From the NCBI RefSeq assembly GCF_002204185.1, contig NZ_MXPU01000012.1, forward strand, positions 62,001 through 126,000: a stretch of 64,000 nt of DNA, read 5' to 3'. This document shows, piece after piece, positions 49,856 to 58,874 of the stretch (the first letter of the stretch is position 1; every line of letters begins with the position of its first letter). The position numbers were made by a program, and so were the translations under genes. Source of the stretch: Rhizobium esperanzae. Lineage in GTDB: Bacteria > Pseudomonadota > Alphaproteobacteria > Rhizobiales > Rhizobiaceae. The notes beneath the pieces were generated by a model. The model was not told where the DNA came from. It saw only the letters and a program-made list of their open reading frames with translations, and made no database searches.

Positions 49856-50274
49856 ACGTCACCATCTACCACAATCCGGCATGCGGCACGTCGCGCAATA
49901 CGCTGGCGATGATCCGCAACGCCGGCATCGAACCTGATATCATCGACTATGTGAAGAACCCGCCATCGCGTAAGGAGCTGGCGAGAATGATCGCCGATGC
50001 CGGTCTCACCGTGCGCCAGGCCCTTCGCGATAAAGATACGCCCTATGCCGAACTCGGCCTCGACAATCCTGATCTGACCGACGATCAGCTTCTCGACGCC
50101 ATGCTGGCGCAGCCGATCCTGATCAACCGGCCCTTCGTCGTCACACCGCTCGGCACCCGCCTGTCGCGGCCTTCCGAGGTGGTCCTGGAAATCCTGCCGG
50201 AAACGCATAAGGGCGCCTTCACCAAGGAAGACGGCGAGAAGGTACTGGATGCGGGAGGCAAGCGCATCATCTGA
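49852..50274 (+). CDS. Arsenate reductase ArsC (glutaredoxin-coupled type)
   Basis: 140-residue ArsC/Spx-family protein. The catalytic cysteine is Cys11 in YHNPACGTSRNTLAMI, and the arginine triad region includes NRPFVVTPLGTRLSRP. It reduces arsenate with glutathione/glutaredoxin. It is the last gene of arsR-arsC-aqp-arsC2, with a four-base overlap (ATGA). Two reductases of unrelated folds in one operon give electron-donor redundancy. Confidence 0.92.
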   Translation: MNVTIYHNPACGTSRNTLAMIRNAGIEPDIIDYVKNPPSRKELARMIADAGLTVRQALRDKDTPYAELGLDNPDLTDDQLLDAMLAQPILINRPFVVTPLGTRLSRPSEVVLEILPETHKGAFTKEDGEKVLDAGGKRII

Positions 50275-50301
50275 ACCGCCCAGCCTGACAGGTCCGCAAT
50301 C

Positions 50302-50568
50302 CTACTTGACGACCGCCGAGCCTTTGACGATGTCGATCGTCTCGCCGCCATCGAGCCCGATCCGGTCGCCGTCGGGTGTCGTCATGAAGCAGCCGGAGGA
50401 GCAGAGGCTTTCGGAAGCGCCGGCATCGACCACGACTTCGACGCGCTGTCCGCCCTCGGTGATGACGAGCACCACGGCTGCGGGATCGGTGTTGGTGATG
50501 GATGCGGCGTTGACCGCCGGCGCAGCAAGCAGTGGGACAAGCAAAAAGGCGGCAAATCTTGCCATCAT
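50302..50568 (-). CDS. Small exported protein
   Basis: 88-residue protein with an N-terminal signal peptide (ARFAAFLLVPLLAAPAVNA) and a short periplasmic domain containing a cysteine pair (ESLCSSGCFMTTPDG) and a beta-rich ending (IGLDGGETIDIVKG). No family is recognised. It is convergent with the ars operon. Met2 (50565) is an alternative start. Confidence 0.65.
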   Translation of the reverse strand: MMARFAAFLLVPLLAAPAVNAASITNTDPAAVVLVITEGGQRVEVVVDAGASESLCSSGCFMTTPDGDRIGLDGGETIDIVKGSAVVK

Positions 50569-50680
50569 GTGCGGCGGCGCTGACGCGCCCTCCCCTCGAA
50601 AGATCGGTGCTGCCCTCGGCAGCGATCCCGATGGAAGGGATCATGCACATAGACCTGTGAATGATGGCTGAATACGCTGT

Positions 50681-53206
50681 TCAGCTCTCTGCTGCCCGCC
50701 CGCGCAGCTGGCGCACCGGCCGCTCTTCTTCCTCCACCGGTCTATCCTTGGAATTCTCATGGCCGTCAGCATGCTCCTTAACCGCATTGGGAAGGACGAG
50801 AGCAGCCTCCCGATGGATGGTAAGGTCGCTCTGTGGCAGCGGGATTTCTATGCCTTCCGCCTTGAAGCGCTTGAGGATCTCGATCCTCAAATTGTTGCGC
50901 ACCGTCAGACCGTCGCCCATGTCGGCGAGGAAGAAGCGAAGCTCGAAATCGAGCGAATAGGGGCCGAAGCGCAGGAATTCGACATGCGGCTCGGGATTGC
51001 GCATGACGAGCGGTATCTTCGCCGTCAACTCCAAGAGAATATCCATCACCTGTTGCGGATCGGCGTCGTAGCTGACGGAAACCGGGATTTCCGAGCGACC
51101 GATCTTGTTGCGGTGCGTCCAGTTGCCGACGAGGCCGTTGATCAGTTCCGAATTCGGCACGATGATCGCCTGCTTGCGGAAAGTCTCGATCTCGGTAGCG
51201 CGCACCGAGATCCGCTTGACGATACCTTCGGCCGTGCCGGAGACGACGTGATCGCCGACCTTGAACGGCCGCTCGACCAGCAGGATCAGGCCTGACACGA
51301 AGTTGGAGACAATGTTCTGCAGGCCGAAACCGATACCGACCGAAAGCGCCGAGGCGACGAGCGCGAAGCTCGACAGATCGATGCCGGCGGCGGAGACGCC
51401 GATGATCGCGGCAATGCCGACGCCGAGATAGCCGATGCCTGTCTTGACCGAGTTTCGCACGCCGAGATCGACATGGCTTCGCGCCATGACATTGCCGTCG
51501 AGCCAGCGCTGCAGCCAGCGCGTCAGCAGATAGACGCCGGCGAAAAGCAGGATGCCGGTGCAGATTCCGAGCAGCGAGATGCTGATGCCGCCGAGCTTGA
51601 CCTCGGTGAACAGCCGGAAGGCGATAAGCTGCAGATCCTGTACATGGAAGCCCCAGAGCAGCAGGATCAACGGAATGCCGACGAGCAGCGCCACCGCATA
51701 CATGGCAAGGCCAACGAGCAGGCCGACCTGGTCTATCGCCACCGGCCCGAGGTTGAAGCGCCGCGCCAGGAAGCGGGCGAAGAAGGTATCGCCGAAGCTC
51801 TCCTGCCGCGAAATCGCCTTGCCCGAGAGCAGGCCGACATACATGGTGGCGACGACCGCGCCGGTGATGATGAGCTGCGTAGCGACAAAGCGGGCAAGTC
51901 CGACGTAGCCGGCAAGCGCCGTAACGATCAAAGCGGCACCGACGACACGCAGGATGATTGCCATGCCCCGCGGCCAATGTCTGCCGGGCGCGTCGGGATC
52001 ACCGCTTCTCGCCAGCATCGGCTTGCTGAAGGAGACGGCGATCAGGATGATGCCGATGATCAGGGCAGCGATCAGGCTCCGAACGACGGTCAGCACCAGC
52101 GGTGAGCCCATCGCCTCGCTGACCGTGCCGAAGAGATAGTCGAGCCCGTTGACGACAGCCATCGCCGAGAGACAGTAGCCGATCGAGCGGGCGCCGATAT
52201 TGGAAAGCTTCACCAGCCGCCAGTGCGGTTCGCTCGGCGCGAAAATGGCGTTGACGAAGCGGCCGACGAAATAGACGAGACCGATCGTGCCGAACAGCGC
52301 GCCGATAACAGGCGCAATATCCGGCCGCAAAACATTGAAACTGTTAAGGAAGAAAAAGGAGGTAACAAGCAGGACCGCCAGCGCCAGCGTTCGGATCAGC
52401 GTCGACCAGAAGGCGATCGACAGCCTGCCGATATAGGAGGGGTTCTCGACCGCCTCATCGCGGCGCAAATAGGAGCCGAACAGCCGGTAGCTGCCGGAAA
52501 GCAGGATGAGTGCTGAGGCGAGCGACAGGAAGATCGCGGCGAACAGTGGGAATCGCTTGAACTTCCAGACGAATGAGGCCCAGCTCGCCAAAGCCTGTGA
52601 GAATTCGCTGATCTCGTGCACGAAGGCGCTAGCGGCATCGTCAAGCACCGAGACGGAGATTTCCGTGCGCCTGAAAAGCGTATCGGCGAAAAGCTGCCGC
52701 CGCATCTCGATGATCTCGTTCATGAGCTTCGTCACGGCGATCGACAGGTTTTCGGCGTCACCGGTCACCGCATTGATCTGCGCGCGCTCTGCGGCAAGCG
52801 CGTTACGCTCGTCGGTGACGATCTGCGCCTCGGGCGGCTGCCCATCCTTCGGCGGCTCGCCAATCTCGGTCAGCCGGTTCTTGATCTGGTCGAAACGCGG
52901 TCTCAGGTTGACCGATATCGTGATGACGGCGCGGCTGAGCTCATCGGCCTTGGTCGCAAGCCCGACCAGCGCATCGTCATTATCGGCGTTCTCCTTGACG
53001 CTGTCCTGAAGCGAACCAAGCTGGACCTTCGCCTTCTCGATCTCCTTCGCCGCCTGGGCGGAAGGCGTATCGACAAGCGGCGCCTCTGCTGCTGGGGCTT
53101 GCGTCTGCGGTTCCTGCGCGAAGGCTGCTGCGCTCTTGAAATGCGCACCGGCGAGCGCCAGCGTCATCAGAAGAATTGTGCGAAGCAGGATCGTTCTCAG
53201 CCGCAA
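50681..53206 (-). CDS. MscS-type mechanosensitive channel with DUF3772 region
   Basis: 841-residue inner-membrane protein. A signal peptide (about residues 1-32, cleavage after AAAFA) precedes a periplasmic coiled-coil DUF3772-like domain, about ten membrane helices, and the MscS pore/beta domain (GIGFGLQNIVSNFVSGLILL, FKVGDHVVSGTAEGIVKRI, IVPNSELINGLVGNW). It releases solutes on osmotic downshock. The start TTG 53206 is chosen because GGAGG lies five bases upstream and the signal peptide begins there; the frame is open 70 codons further without homology. The C-terminal tail is highly charged. Confidence 0.9.
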   Translation of the reverse strand: MRLRTILLRTILLMTLALAGAHFKSAAAFAQEPQTQAPAAEAPLVDTPSAQAAKEIEKAKVQLGSLQDSVKENADNDDALVGLATKADELSRAVITISVNLRPRFDQIKNRLTEIGEPPKDGQPPEAQIVTDERNALAAERAQINAVTGDAENLSIAVTKLMNEIIEMRRQLFADTLFRRTEISVSVLDDAASAFVHEISEFSQALASWASFVWKFKRFPLFAAIFLSLASALILLSGSYRLFGSYLRRDEAVENPSYIGRLSIAFWSTLIRTLALAVLLVTSFFFLNSFNVLRPDIAPVIGALFGTIGLVYFVGRFVNAIFAPSEPHWRLVKLSNIGARSIGYCLSAMAVVNGLDYLFGTVSEAMGSPLVLTVVRSLIAALIIGIILIAVSFSKPMLARSGDPDAPGRHWPRGMAIILRVVGAALIVTALAGYVGLARFVATQLIITGAVVATMYVGLLSGKAISRQESFGDTFFARFLARRFNLGPVAIDQVGLLVGLAMYAVALLVGIPLILLLWGFHVQDLQLIAFRLFTEVKLGGISISLLGICTGILLFAGVYLLTRWLQRWLDGNVMARSHVDLGVRNSVKTGIGYLGVGIAAIIGVSAAGIDLSSFALVASALSVGIGFGLQNIVSNFVSGLILLVERPFKVGDHVVSGTAEGIVKRISVRATEIETFRKQAIIVPNSELINGLVGNWTHRNKIGRSEIPVSVSYDADPQQVMDILLELTAKIPLVMRNPEPHVEFLRFGPYSLDFELRFFLADMGDGLTVRNNLRIEILKRFKAEGIEIPLPQSDLTIHREAALVLPNAVKEHADGHENSKDRPVEEEERPVRQLRGRAAES

Positions 53207-53345
53207 AAGCGCCTCCGGAAAGGTTGTCGTCGGAATAGAGTGCCAGCTTGTCGTAGCAAACAAAGGCGACAGAAAGGCGGAAGATGCCTTAAGCGCCTTG
53301 CACCGACCTTGTTCCATGCAGCACTCAACCGCTCGTTCGACCTGC

Positions 53346-53897
53346 TCAGAACCCCGCGCCGGGCTTGGAGAGATAGTCGAGTTCTGCTGCCGTCGATTCT
53401 CGTCCGAGCATGGCATTGCGGTGAGGAAAGCGCCGGTAGGCGGCGATTATCTCGCGGTGGCGGATCGCATAATCGAGATATTCCTCGTCGCCCAGCGCGG
53501 TGAACAATGCAACCGAACGCTCCTGCTCGTCGAGGTTCTCGGCATGTTCGAAGGGCAGGTAGAAAAAGGTTCGGCATGCATGTTCCACCGCCTGGTCGGC
53601 GCCGGCCGCAAGCGCAAGCTTGGCTTCCCGAAGTGCCAGCCCGTCGGTAGCAACGGCAAGCCCCGTGCCGCGATAGATGTTGCGGGGAAACTGATCGAGC
53701 ACGATAACGGCCGCCAGCCGGCTCACCGGATCGGCTCGCCATTCATCGCCGACGCCTGCGGCAAGCGCCAGATGCGTATCGCGGAAAACATCACGGATCT
53801 CGGCATCGAGTTCCGGCGGCGGACGGAACCATAGCTCGCGGCCGCATCGAACGAACCAGAAATCGTAGACCTCCCGGGGTGTGCGGATCGCCGTCAT
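53346..53897 (-). CDS. DUF924 family protein
   Basis: 183-residue helical (TPR-like) protein of DUF924. Typical features are VYDFWFVRCGRELWFRPPPE at the start, VIVLDQFPRNIYRGT in the middle, FFYLPFEHAENLDEQERS and HREIIAAYRRFPHRNAMLGR near the end. Its function is unknown. It is upstream of mscS in the same direction, 139 bp away. Confidence 0.88.
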   Translation of the reverse strand: MTAIRTPREVYDFWFVRCGRELWFRPPPELDAEIRDVFRDTHLALAAGVGDEWRADPVSRLAAVIVLDQFPRNIYRGTGLAVATDGLALREAKLALAAGADQAVEHACRTFFYLPFEHAENLDEQERSVALFTALGDEEYLDYAIRHREIIAAYRRFPHRNAMLGRESTAAELDYLSKPGAGF

Positions 53898-53965
53898 GCC
53901 TTCCTCCCGTAGCGTTAGGTTTGGTGATGTTATGCCGGCAAGTTCTTGTAGAAATAGGACAAGGT

Positions 53966-54130
53966 GTGCCGTGTGGCCCCCTCATCCGCCCTACGGGCAC
54001 ATTCTCCGCCGGGGAGAAGAGGGGATCGAGACGTTGCCGCGAATCTCTTCTCCCCAGCGGGTCCGAAGGACGGGTCGAGACCGTGGCTCGACCCCGGTCG
54101 GTGGCGGCAGCCGGATGAGGGGGCCACTCG
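53966..54130. repeat. RIME-like mosaic repeat
   Basis: About 165 bp with inverted ends (GTGTGGCCCCCTCATCC / GGATGAGGGGGCCAC) and the internal modules CTTCTCCCCAGCGGGTCC and CGACCCCGGTCGGTGG shared with the repeats at 32250 and 43890. It fills the gap between the DUF924 gene and the histidine kinase gene. Confidence 0.72.
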
Positions 54131-54160
54131 ACAAACCCTTCATGATGTCCTCGCCTCTAC

Positions 54161-55225
54161 CTATTTCTCCTCATGCAACGAAAATACCAGCATCGCCCTC
54201 GTCCCGTCATGCCCGGGATCATAAGCGAAATCCGATTTCAAGCTGGCTGCCATCGCCGTCAAAATCCGTGTGCCGAGCCCCGTCCCCCTGGCCGCGCCCT
54301 CTGGATCGAACCCCGCTCCATCATCCTCGACGATGACGCGCAATTGCCCGTCCGTCTGGTCGACAAAAACGCGGATCTCGCCCGAGACGCTGTCGGGATA
54401 GGCATATTTGAAAGCATTGGTGACGAGCTCGCTGACGATCAGCCCGAGCGTGATCACCTTGTCGGTCGCCAGATTGACCGGCTTTGCGCTCAGCACGATA
54501 CGGTGTGGCCGCTTGTCGTCGCGCATCGAAGCTTCAAGCTCGGTTAGCAGACTGTTCAGATATTCATCGACCTGCACCGAACCGACCTGCCGGTTGGTGT
54601 AGAGCCGGCGATGCACGCTCGCGATCGCGTTGATGCGCATCTGCGTCTCGTGCAGCGCGTCGATCGCCACCTGGTCCTTGGTCATGGAAGATTGCATGCG
54701 GATCAGCGCGCCGACAAGGCCGAGGCTATTAGCGATACGGTGATTGACTTCGGCCAGCAGCAACTCGGCATGATCGCGCTGCTGACGGATCACCTCCTGC
54801 GCCTGCGCCGTCTCGCGGCGGAAGCGCGCCCGCTCCAGCGCCTGTTCGAGAGCAGCGGCGAGCAGGTCGAAATAATCGGCCGAAATCCCCTTCAGCATGT
54901 AGTCATCGGCACCCGCCTTTAGCGCCGCGACCGCGATGCTGGTGTCGTCCGACCCCGTTGCATAAATGACCGGCGGATGATCCGGCACGGACGTGATGCA
55001 GGGCAGAATATCGAGTCCAGTCTCGCCGCTCAGGAGATGATCGAGCACGACGGCGTCGATGCCGCCCTCGGCGATCCGCGCAAGGCCGGCAGAACCATTC
55101 TGCGCCCACTCGACCGAAAAGCCGCGCCGCGCAAGGTTCTTCTGCATCAGGAGAGCGAGCCCCTCGTCGTCGTCGATATAGAGGATGTGGATCGAGGCAT
55201 CCGCATCGCCGCTAGAATTGCTCAT
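54161..55225 (-). CDS. Receiver-histidine kinase (HisKA_2/HWE-like)
   Basis: 354-residue cytoplasmic protein. A receiver domain (residues 10-130: YIDDDEGLALLMQ, phosphoacceptor in AVVLDHLLSGETG) is followed by a HisKA_2 dimerisation domain with the phospho-His in LLAEVNHRIANSLGLVGAL and an ATPase domain (LIVSELVTNAFKYAYPD, VEDDGAGFDPEG, GTGLGTRIL). Similar proteins serve in alphaproteobacterial general-stress or blue-light pathways. ATG 55225 with GGAGA upstream is preferred. No partner response regulator lies next to it. Confidence 0.88.
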   Translation of the reverse strand: MSNSSGDADASIHILYIDDDEGLALLMQKNLARRGFSVEWAQNGSAGLARIAEGGIDAVVLDHLLSGETGLDILPCITSVPDHPPVIYATGSDDTSIAVAALKAGADDYMLKGISADYFDLLAAALEQALERARFRRETAQAQEVIRQQRDHAELLLAEVNHRIANSLGLVGALIRMQSSMTKDQVAIDALHETQMRINAIASVHRRLYTNRQVGSVQVDEYLNSLLTELEASMRDDKRPHRIVLSAKPVNLATDKVITLGLIVSELVTNAFKYAYPDSVSGEIRVFVDQTDGQLRVIVEDDGAGFDPEGAARGTGLGTRILTAMAASLKSDFAYDPGHDGTRAMLVFSLHEEK

Positions 55226-55353
55226 TCCGTCTCCCGGCGTTCTCTCTAAGCAACGACGGCCGCAAGGTCCGAGTCGTCGGCATGGGCACTGTCGTATTGC
55301 ATTGCCCGCCTGAGGTAAACATCGCTCATCCCTCGCTTTTGTCGCAGGCGACG

Positions 55354-56799
55354 CTAGCTCTTCTGGAATTTCCGATGGCCGGAGACTTCGGCGCCCGCCT
55401 CCTTCGGCAATTGCAGGAAGCGCAGCGACGAGACGATGCCGATCGCGCCGACCACGACGAAGGCCCACCGGAAGTCGGCCAGAACGGGATTGTCGGCGCC
55501 TCTAAGAGCCGAGGAAATGTTGAGCGCGGCGGCGGCCACCGCAACGCCGAGCAGCATGGACATCTGCTGCAGCATGCTCGACAGCGTCGAGGCCGAGCTT
55601 CGCTGCGCCGGGCCGATATCGGCAAAGGCGAGCGTGTTCAGCGCCGTGAACTCCATCGATCGCGACAGGCCGGCGAGAAAGAGCAGCGCATGGATGAAAA
55701 CCGGCGGCGTGGCAGGCGTCAGGAAACCGCAGGCAACGATCGAAAGGGCTGCAATCAGCCCGTTGAGCCCGAGAACGGTGCGGAAGCCGAAGAAGCGTAA
55801 GAGCGGCGTCGTCACCGCCTTCATACTGAAATTGCCGAGAAAATAGACGAGCAGATAGGTGCCTGCGGCAATCGAGGTCAGCCCAAAGCCGAGCTGGAAC
55901 AAGAGAGGCAGAAGGAAAGGCGTCGCGTTGATGGCCGTTCGGCAAGCCGTGCCCGCCGAGAGCGTCGACATCGAAAATGTCTGGACGCGGAAAGCCGAAA
56001 GATCGAGCAGCGGATTGTCGACGGCAAGGAAATGCCGCGTCGCCATGACCGATAGGACGATGCCGGCCGCAAGCATTGAGATGACCGGCCAAAGCCCGCC
56101 CTCCCATTTGGCTGAAAGCTCCAAGGCCGCGAGCAGCAGGGTCAATCCGGCCGCGCTCAGGATAAAGCCGCGAATATCCAGCCGACCGGGATCGGCCTCG
56201 CGCTGTTCGGGCACAAAACGCAGCACCAGCCCCATGCCGACGATGCCGATCGGAATGTTGATCAGGAAGTTCCAATGCCAGCTGGCATAGGTGGTGATGA
56301 AACCGCCGAGCACAGGGCCGACCACGGGCGCCGTCAGCGCCGGCCAGGTGATGAGCGCAATCGCCTGGACGAGTTCGGACTTGCGGGCGTTCTTCAGCAC
56401 GATGATGCGCCCGACCGGAGTCATCAATGCGCTGCCCGCCCCCTGCAGCGCACGCCACAGCACGAACTCCGTGAGGCTGCCGGAGAGCCCGCAGAACAGT
56501 GAGGCGCCTGTGAAGACGCCGATCGACACTAGAAAGACGCGGCGCGCGCCGAACCGATCACCGAGCCAGCCCGACAGCGGAATGAAAGCCGCCATCGTCA
56601 GCATGTAGACTGTGATGCCGATGCTCATCGATACCGGCTGCACGCCGAAGCTTGTCGCCATCTGCGGCAGCGAGGTGGCGACGATGGTGCCGTCCAGGAT
56701 CTGCATGAAGAAGGAAACGGCAACGACCAGCGCCACGATCTTCGCCTGACGGCCGGTTGCCACCTCTTGCCCGTTCTTGCTCGTTTCTGCCGTTGTCAT
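55354..56799 (-). CDS. MFS multidrug exporter, DHA2 (EmrB/QacA) type
   Basis: 481-residue inner-membrane transporter with about 14 helices. DHA2 motifs are LDGTIVATSLPQMA in helix 1, SGWLGDRFGARRVFL (motif A), LWRALQGAGSALMTPVGR (motif B) and TAPVVGPVLGGFITT (motif C, antiporter). It expels drugs by proton antiport. ATG 56799 is chosen; a TTG 13 codons upstream is weaker. A terminator-like hairpin on the same strand lies 190 bp upstream, so the gene may be controlled by attenuation or follow a small RNA. Confidence 0.9.
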   Translation of the reverse strand: MTTAETSKNGQEVATGRQAKIVALVVAVSFFMQILDGTIVATSLPQMATSFGVQPVSMSIGITVYMLTMAAFIPLSGWLGDRFGARRVFLVSIGVFTGASLFCGLSGSLTEFVLWRALQGAGSALMTPVGRIIVLKNARKSELVQAIALITWPALTAPVVGPVLGGFITTYASWHWNFLINIPIGIVGMGLVLRFVPEQREADPGRLDIRGFILSAAGLTLLLAALELSAKWEGGLWPVISMLAAGIVLSVMATRHFLAVDNPLLDLSAFRVQTFSMSTLSAGTACRTAINATPFLLPLLFQLGFGLTSIAAGTYLLVYFLGNFSMKAVTTPLLRFFGFRTVLGLNGLIAALSIVACGFLTPATPPVFIHALLFLAGLSRSMEFTALNTLAFADIGPAQRSSASTLSSMLQQMSMLLGVAVAAAALNISSALRGADNPVLADFRWAFVVVGAIGIVSSLRFLQLPKEAGAEVSGHRKFQKS

Positions 56800-56984
56800 G
56801 AAGCTGCCAATGAAAATTCCGGATGACGCGGCAGGCAAGCGGGAAGGAAGCCGATCGGAGATCTGCCGCGCGAGGGAGCGCGGAAACGCACCGCGCCTTG
56901 GCTGAATACGCCCGTTGCATCAGGCCGGAAAGGCTAAATCTAACACTGGGCGGGAATATTCCCCGATTGCCTTGGCCCGCCAAG

Positions 56985-57110
56985 AAAAAAGCCCCGCCGA
57001 AGCGAGGCCCAAGTTTGATCCGCTCCCGGGAAAACAGGAGCGGCGTCGAGGTCCATATCCTGCTGCCCATCCGCCAGCGAGGCCAGATTTCACCGTATCG
57101 GTACGCTTGC
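56985..57110 (-). ncRNA. Candidate small RNA or attenuator leader upstream of MFS gene
   Basis: On the minus strand a hairpin (CCGCTCC / GGAGCGG, 57020-57043) is followed 11 bases later by GCCTCGC-TTCG-GCGGGGC and six T residues (56985-57008), a textbook Rho-independent terminator with a UUCG loop. No minus-strand gene lies upstream of it (the next gene rightwards is the plus-strand dihydroxyacetone kinase), so it must end a short non-coding transcript or act as a leader terminator for the MFS gene. The 5' end is a guess: a TTGACG sequence lies just inside 57130. The rest of the 426-bp intergenic region shows nothing else. Confidence 0.5.
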
Positions 57111-57225
57111 GATTGAAATTTTGCGATTCGTCAAACGCCGGCCGCCCTACAACTCGGGTGGACAGGGCCGCCTGAGACCGGCAAAAAGACGAACCGACAG
57201 CACAAAAAACAGACGGGCGCAATCG

Positions 57226-58869
57226 ATGAAACACTTCTTCAACCGCAGGGAAACCATTGTCACCGAAGCCTTGGACGGCCTGCTTCTCACGAGCGGCAAG
57301 GGCCGTCTTGCCCGTCTCGACAGCTTTCCCGATATTAAAGTGATCCTGCGCGCCGACTGGGACGGGGCGAAAGTCGCGATCATCTCAGGCGGCGGCGCCG
57401 GCCACGAACCCTCCCATGCCGGTTTCGTCGGTAGGGGCATGCTGACTGCCGCCGTTTCCGGCGAGATCTTCGCTTCACCGAGCGTCGATGCTGTGCTGAC
57501 GGCGATACGGGCCGTGACCGGTCCGAAAGGCGCTCTGCTGATCGTCAAGAATTACACCGGTGACCGCCTGAACTTCGGCCTTGCTGCCGAGAAAGCCCGA
57601 GCCGAAGGTTTCGAGGTCGAGATGGTCATCGTCGCCGACGATATTGCGCTTCCCGGCATCAATCAGCCGCGCGGGATAGCCGGCACGCTGTTCGTCCATA
57701 AGATTGCCGGCCATCACGCCGAGAGTGGCGCGGATTTAAGGACGGTCGCAGCTGAGGCCAGAAGTGCTGCCGGCGACATCGTCTCCCTCGGCATGTCGCT
57801 TTCCACCTGCAGCATACCCGGCGGCCAGGCGCATGAAGACCGTCTCGGTGGTGGGGAAGGCGAACTCGGCCTAGGCATTCACGGCGAACCGGGTGCCGAG
57901 CGCATTGCGCTGCAGCCGGTCGCCGATATCGTCGCCACTATGGTGGCTCGCCTCTCCGCAATTCTTGACGAAGCGACAGACCACGCGCTCCTCATCAACA
58001 ATCTCGGCGCCGTGCCGCCGCTCGAAATGGCCGTCATCGCCAATGCGGTGCTGTCCTCACCGCTCGGCAGCCGTGTCCGCCTGATCATCGGGCCGGCGCC
58101 TGTCATGACCGCGCTCAACATGAACGGCTTCTCACTGTCGCTGATCCCGCTTGATGCCGCACGCGAGATGGCGCTGACGGCCGAGGTCGAGCCGCTTGCC
58201 TGGATGCCTGCGGTCGAGCGCAATGAGATCGAAATCATCGCCGCGCCGAGAGTGGCCGATAGAATGAGCGGCGAGGTCGCGGCCGCGGATCATACCGGCA
58301 ATCGTCGCCTGATCACCGCCGTCTGCGAGCATTTGATTTCGCTGGAAGGCGAACTCAACCGGTTAGACGGCCGCGTCGGTGACGGCGATACCGGCTCGAC
58401 CGTCGCAACCGGCGCCCGAAGCATCCTTGCCAGGCTCGACACGCTGCCGCTCGACCGTCCGGCCCCGCTGCTCGCCGCCATGGGCGATATCCTCGGCACC
58501 AGCATGGGCGGATCGAGCGGTGTGCTGCTGTCGATCTTCTTCACCGCCGCAGCCAAGACCATGGCCGACAAATCAGATGTATCGGCTGCCCTTCTTGCCG
58601 GACTTGGCAGGGTGACATTCTACGGCGGAGCCCGGATCGGCGATCGAACGATGATCGACGCGCTCTCGCCTGCCCTGCACGCGATGGCATCCGGCAATAT
58701 CGCCGCAGCAGCGAAAGCCGCGGCATCAGGCGCGGAATCGACGAAGACCATGACCAAGGCAAGGGCCGGACGCGCCTCCTATGTCGGTGAGAGGGATCTG
58801 GCGGGCGTCGCCGATCCCGGTGCGGTAGCCGTTGCAGCGGCCTTCGCGGTGGCGGCAAATCTCGTTTAG
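57226..58869 (+). CDS. ATP-dependent dihydroxyacetone kinase (DhaK-DhaL fusion)
   Basis: 547-residue protein. The N-terminal DhaK domain (residues 1-330) has IISGGGAGHEPSHAGFVGRG and LSTCSIPGG, binding the triose substrate; the C-terminal DhaL domain (345-547) has GRVGDGDTGSTVATGA and the MGGSSGVLLSIF nucleotide region. It phosphorylates dihydroxyacetone (or glyceraldehyde/other trioses). ATG 57226 begins the HFFNRRETIVTEALDG motif; longer frames lack homology. It appears monocistronic, with its end six bases from the converging esterase relic. Confidence 0.92.
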   Translation: MKHFFNRRETIVTEALDGLLLTSGKGRLARLDSFPDIKVILRADWDGAKVAIISGGGAGHEPSHAGFVGRGMLTAAVSGEIFASPSVDAVLTAIRAVTGPKGALLIVKNYTGDRLNFGLAAEKARAEGFEVEMVIVADDIALPGINQPRGIAGTLFVHKIAGHHAESGADLRTVAAEARSAAGDIVSLGMSLSTCSIPGGQAHEDRLGGGEGELGLGIHGEPGAERIALQPVADIVATMVARLSAILDEATDHALLINNLGAVPPLEMAVIANAVLSSPLGSRVRLIIGPAPVMTALNMNGFSLSLIPLDAAREMALTAEVEPLAWMPAVERNEIEIIAAPRVADRMSGEVAAADHTGNRRLITAVCEHLISLEGELNRLDGRVGDGDTGSTVATGARSILARLDTLPLDRPAPLLAAMGDILGTSMGGSSGVLLSIFFTAAAKTMADKSDVSAALLAGLGRVTFYGGARIGDRTMIDALSPALHAMASGNIAAAAKAAASGAESTKTMTKARAGRASYVGERDLAGVADPGAVAVAAAFAVAANLV

Positions 58870-58874
58870 GGTCC

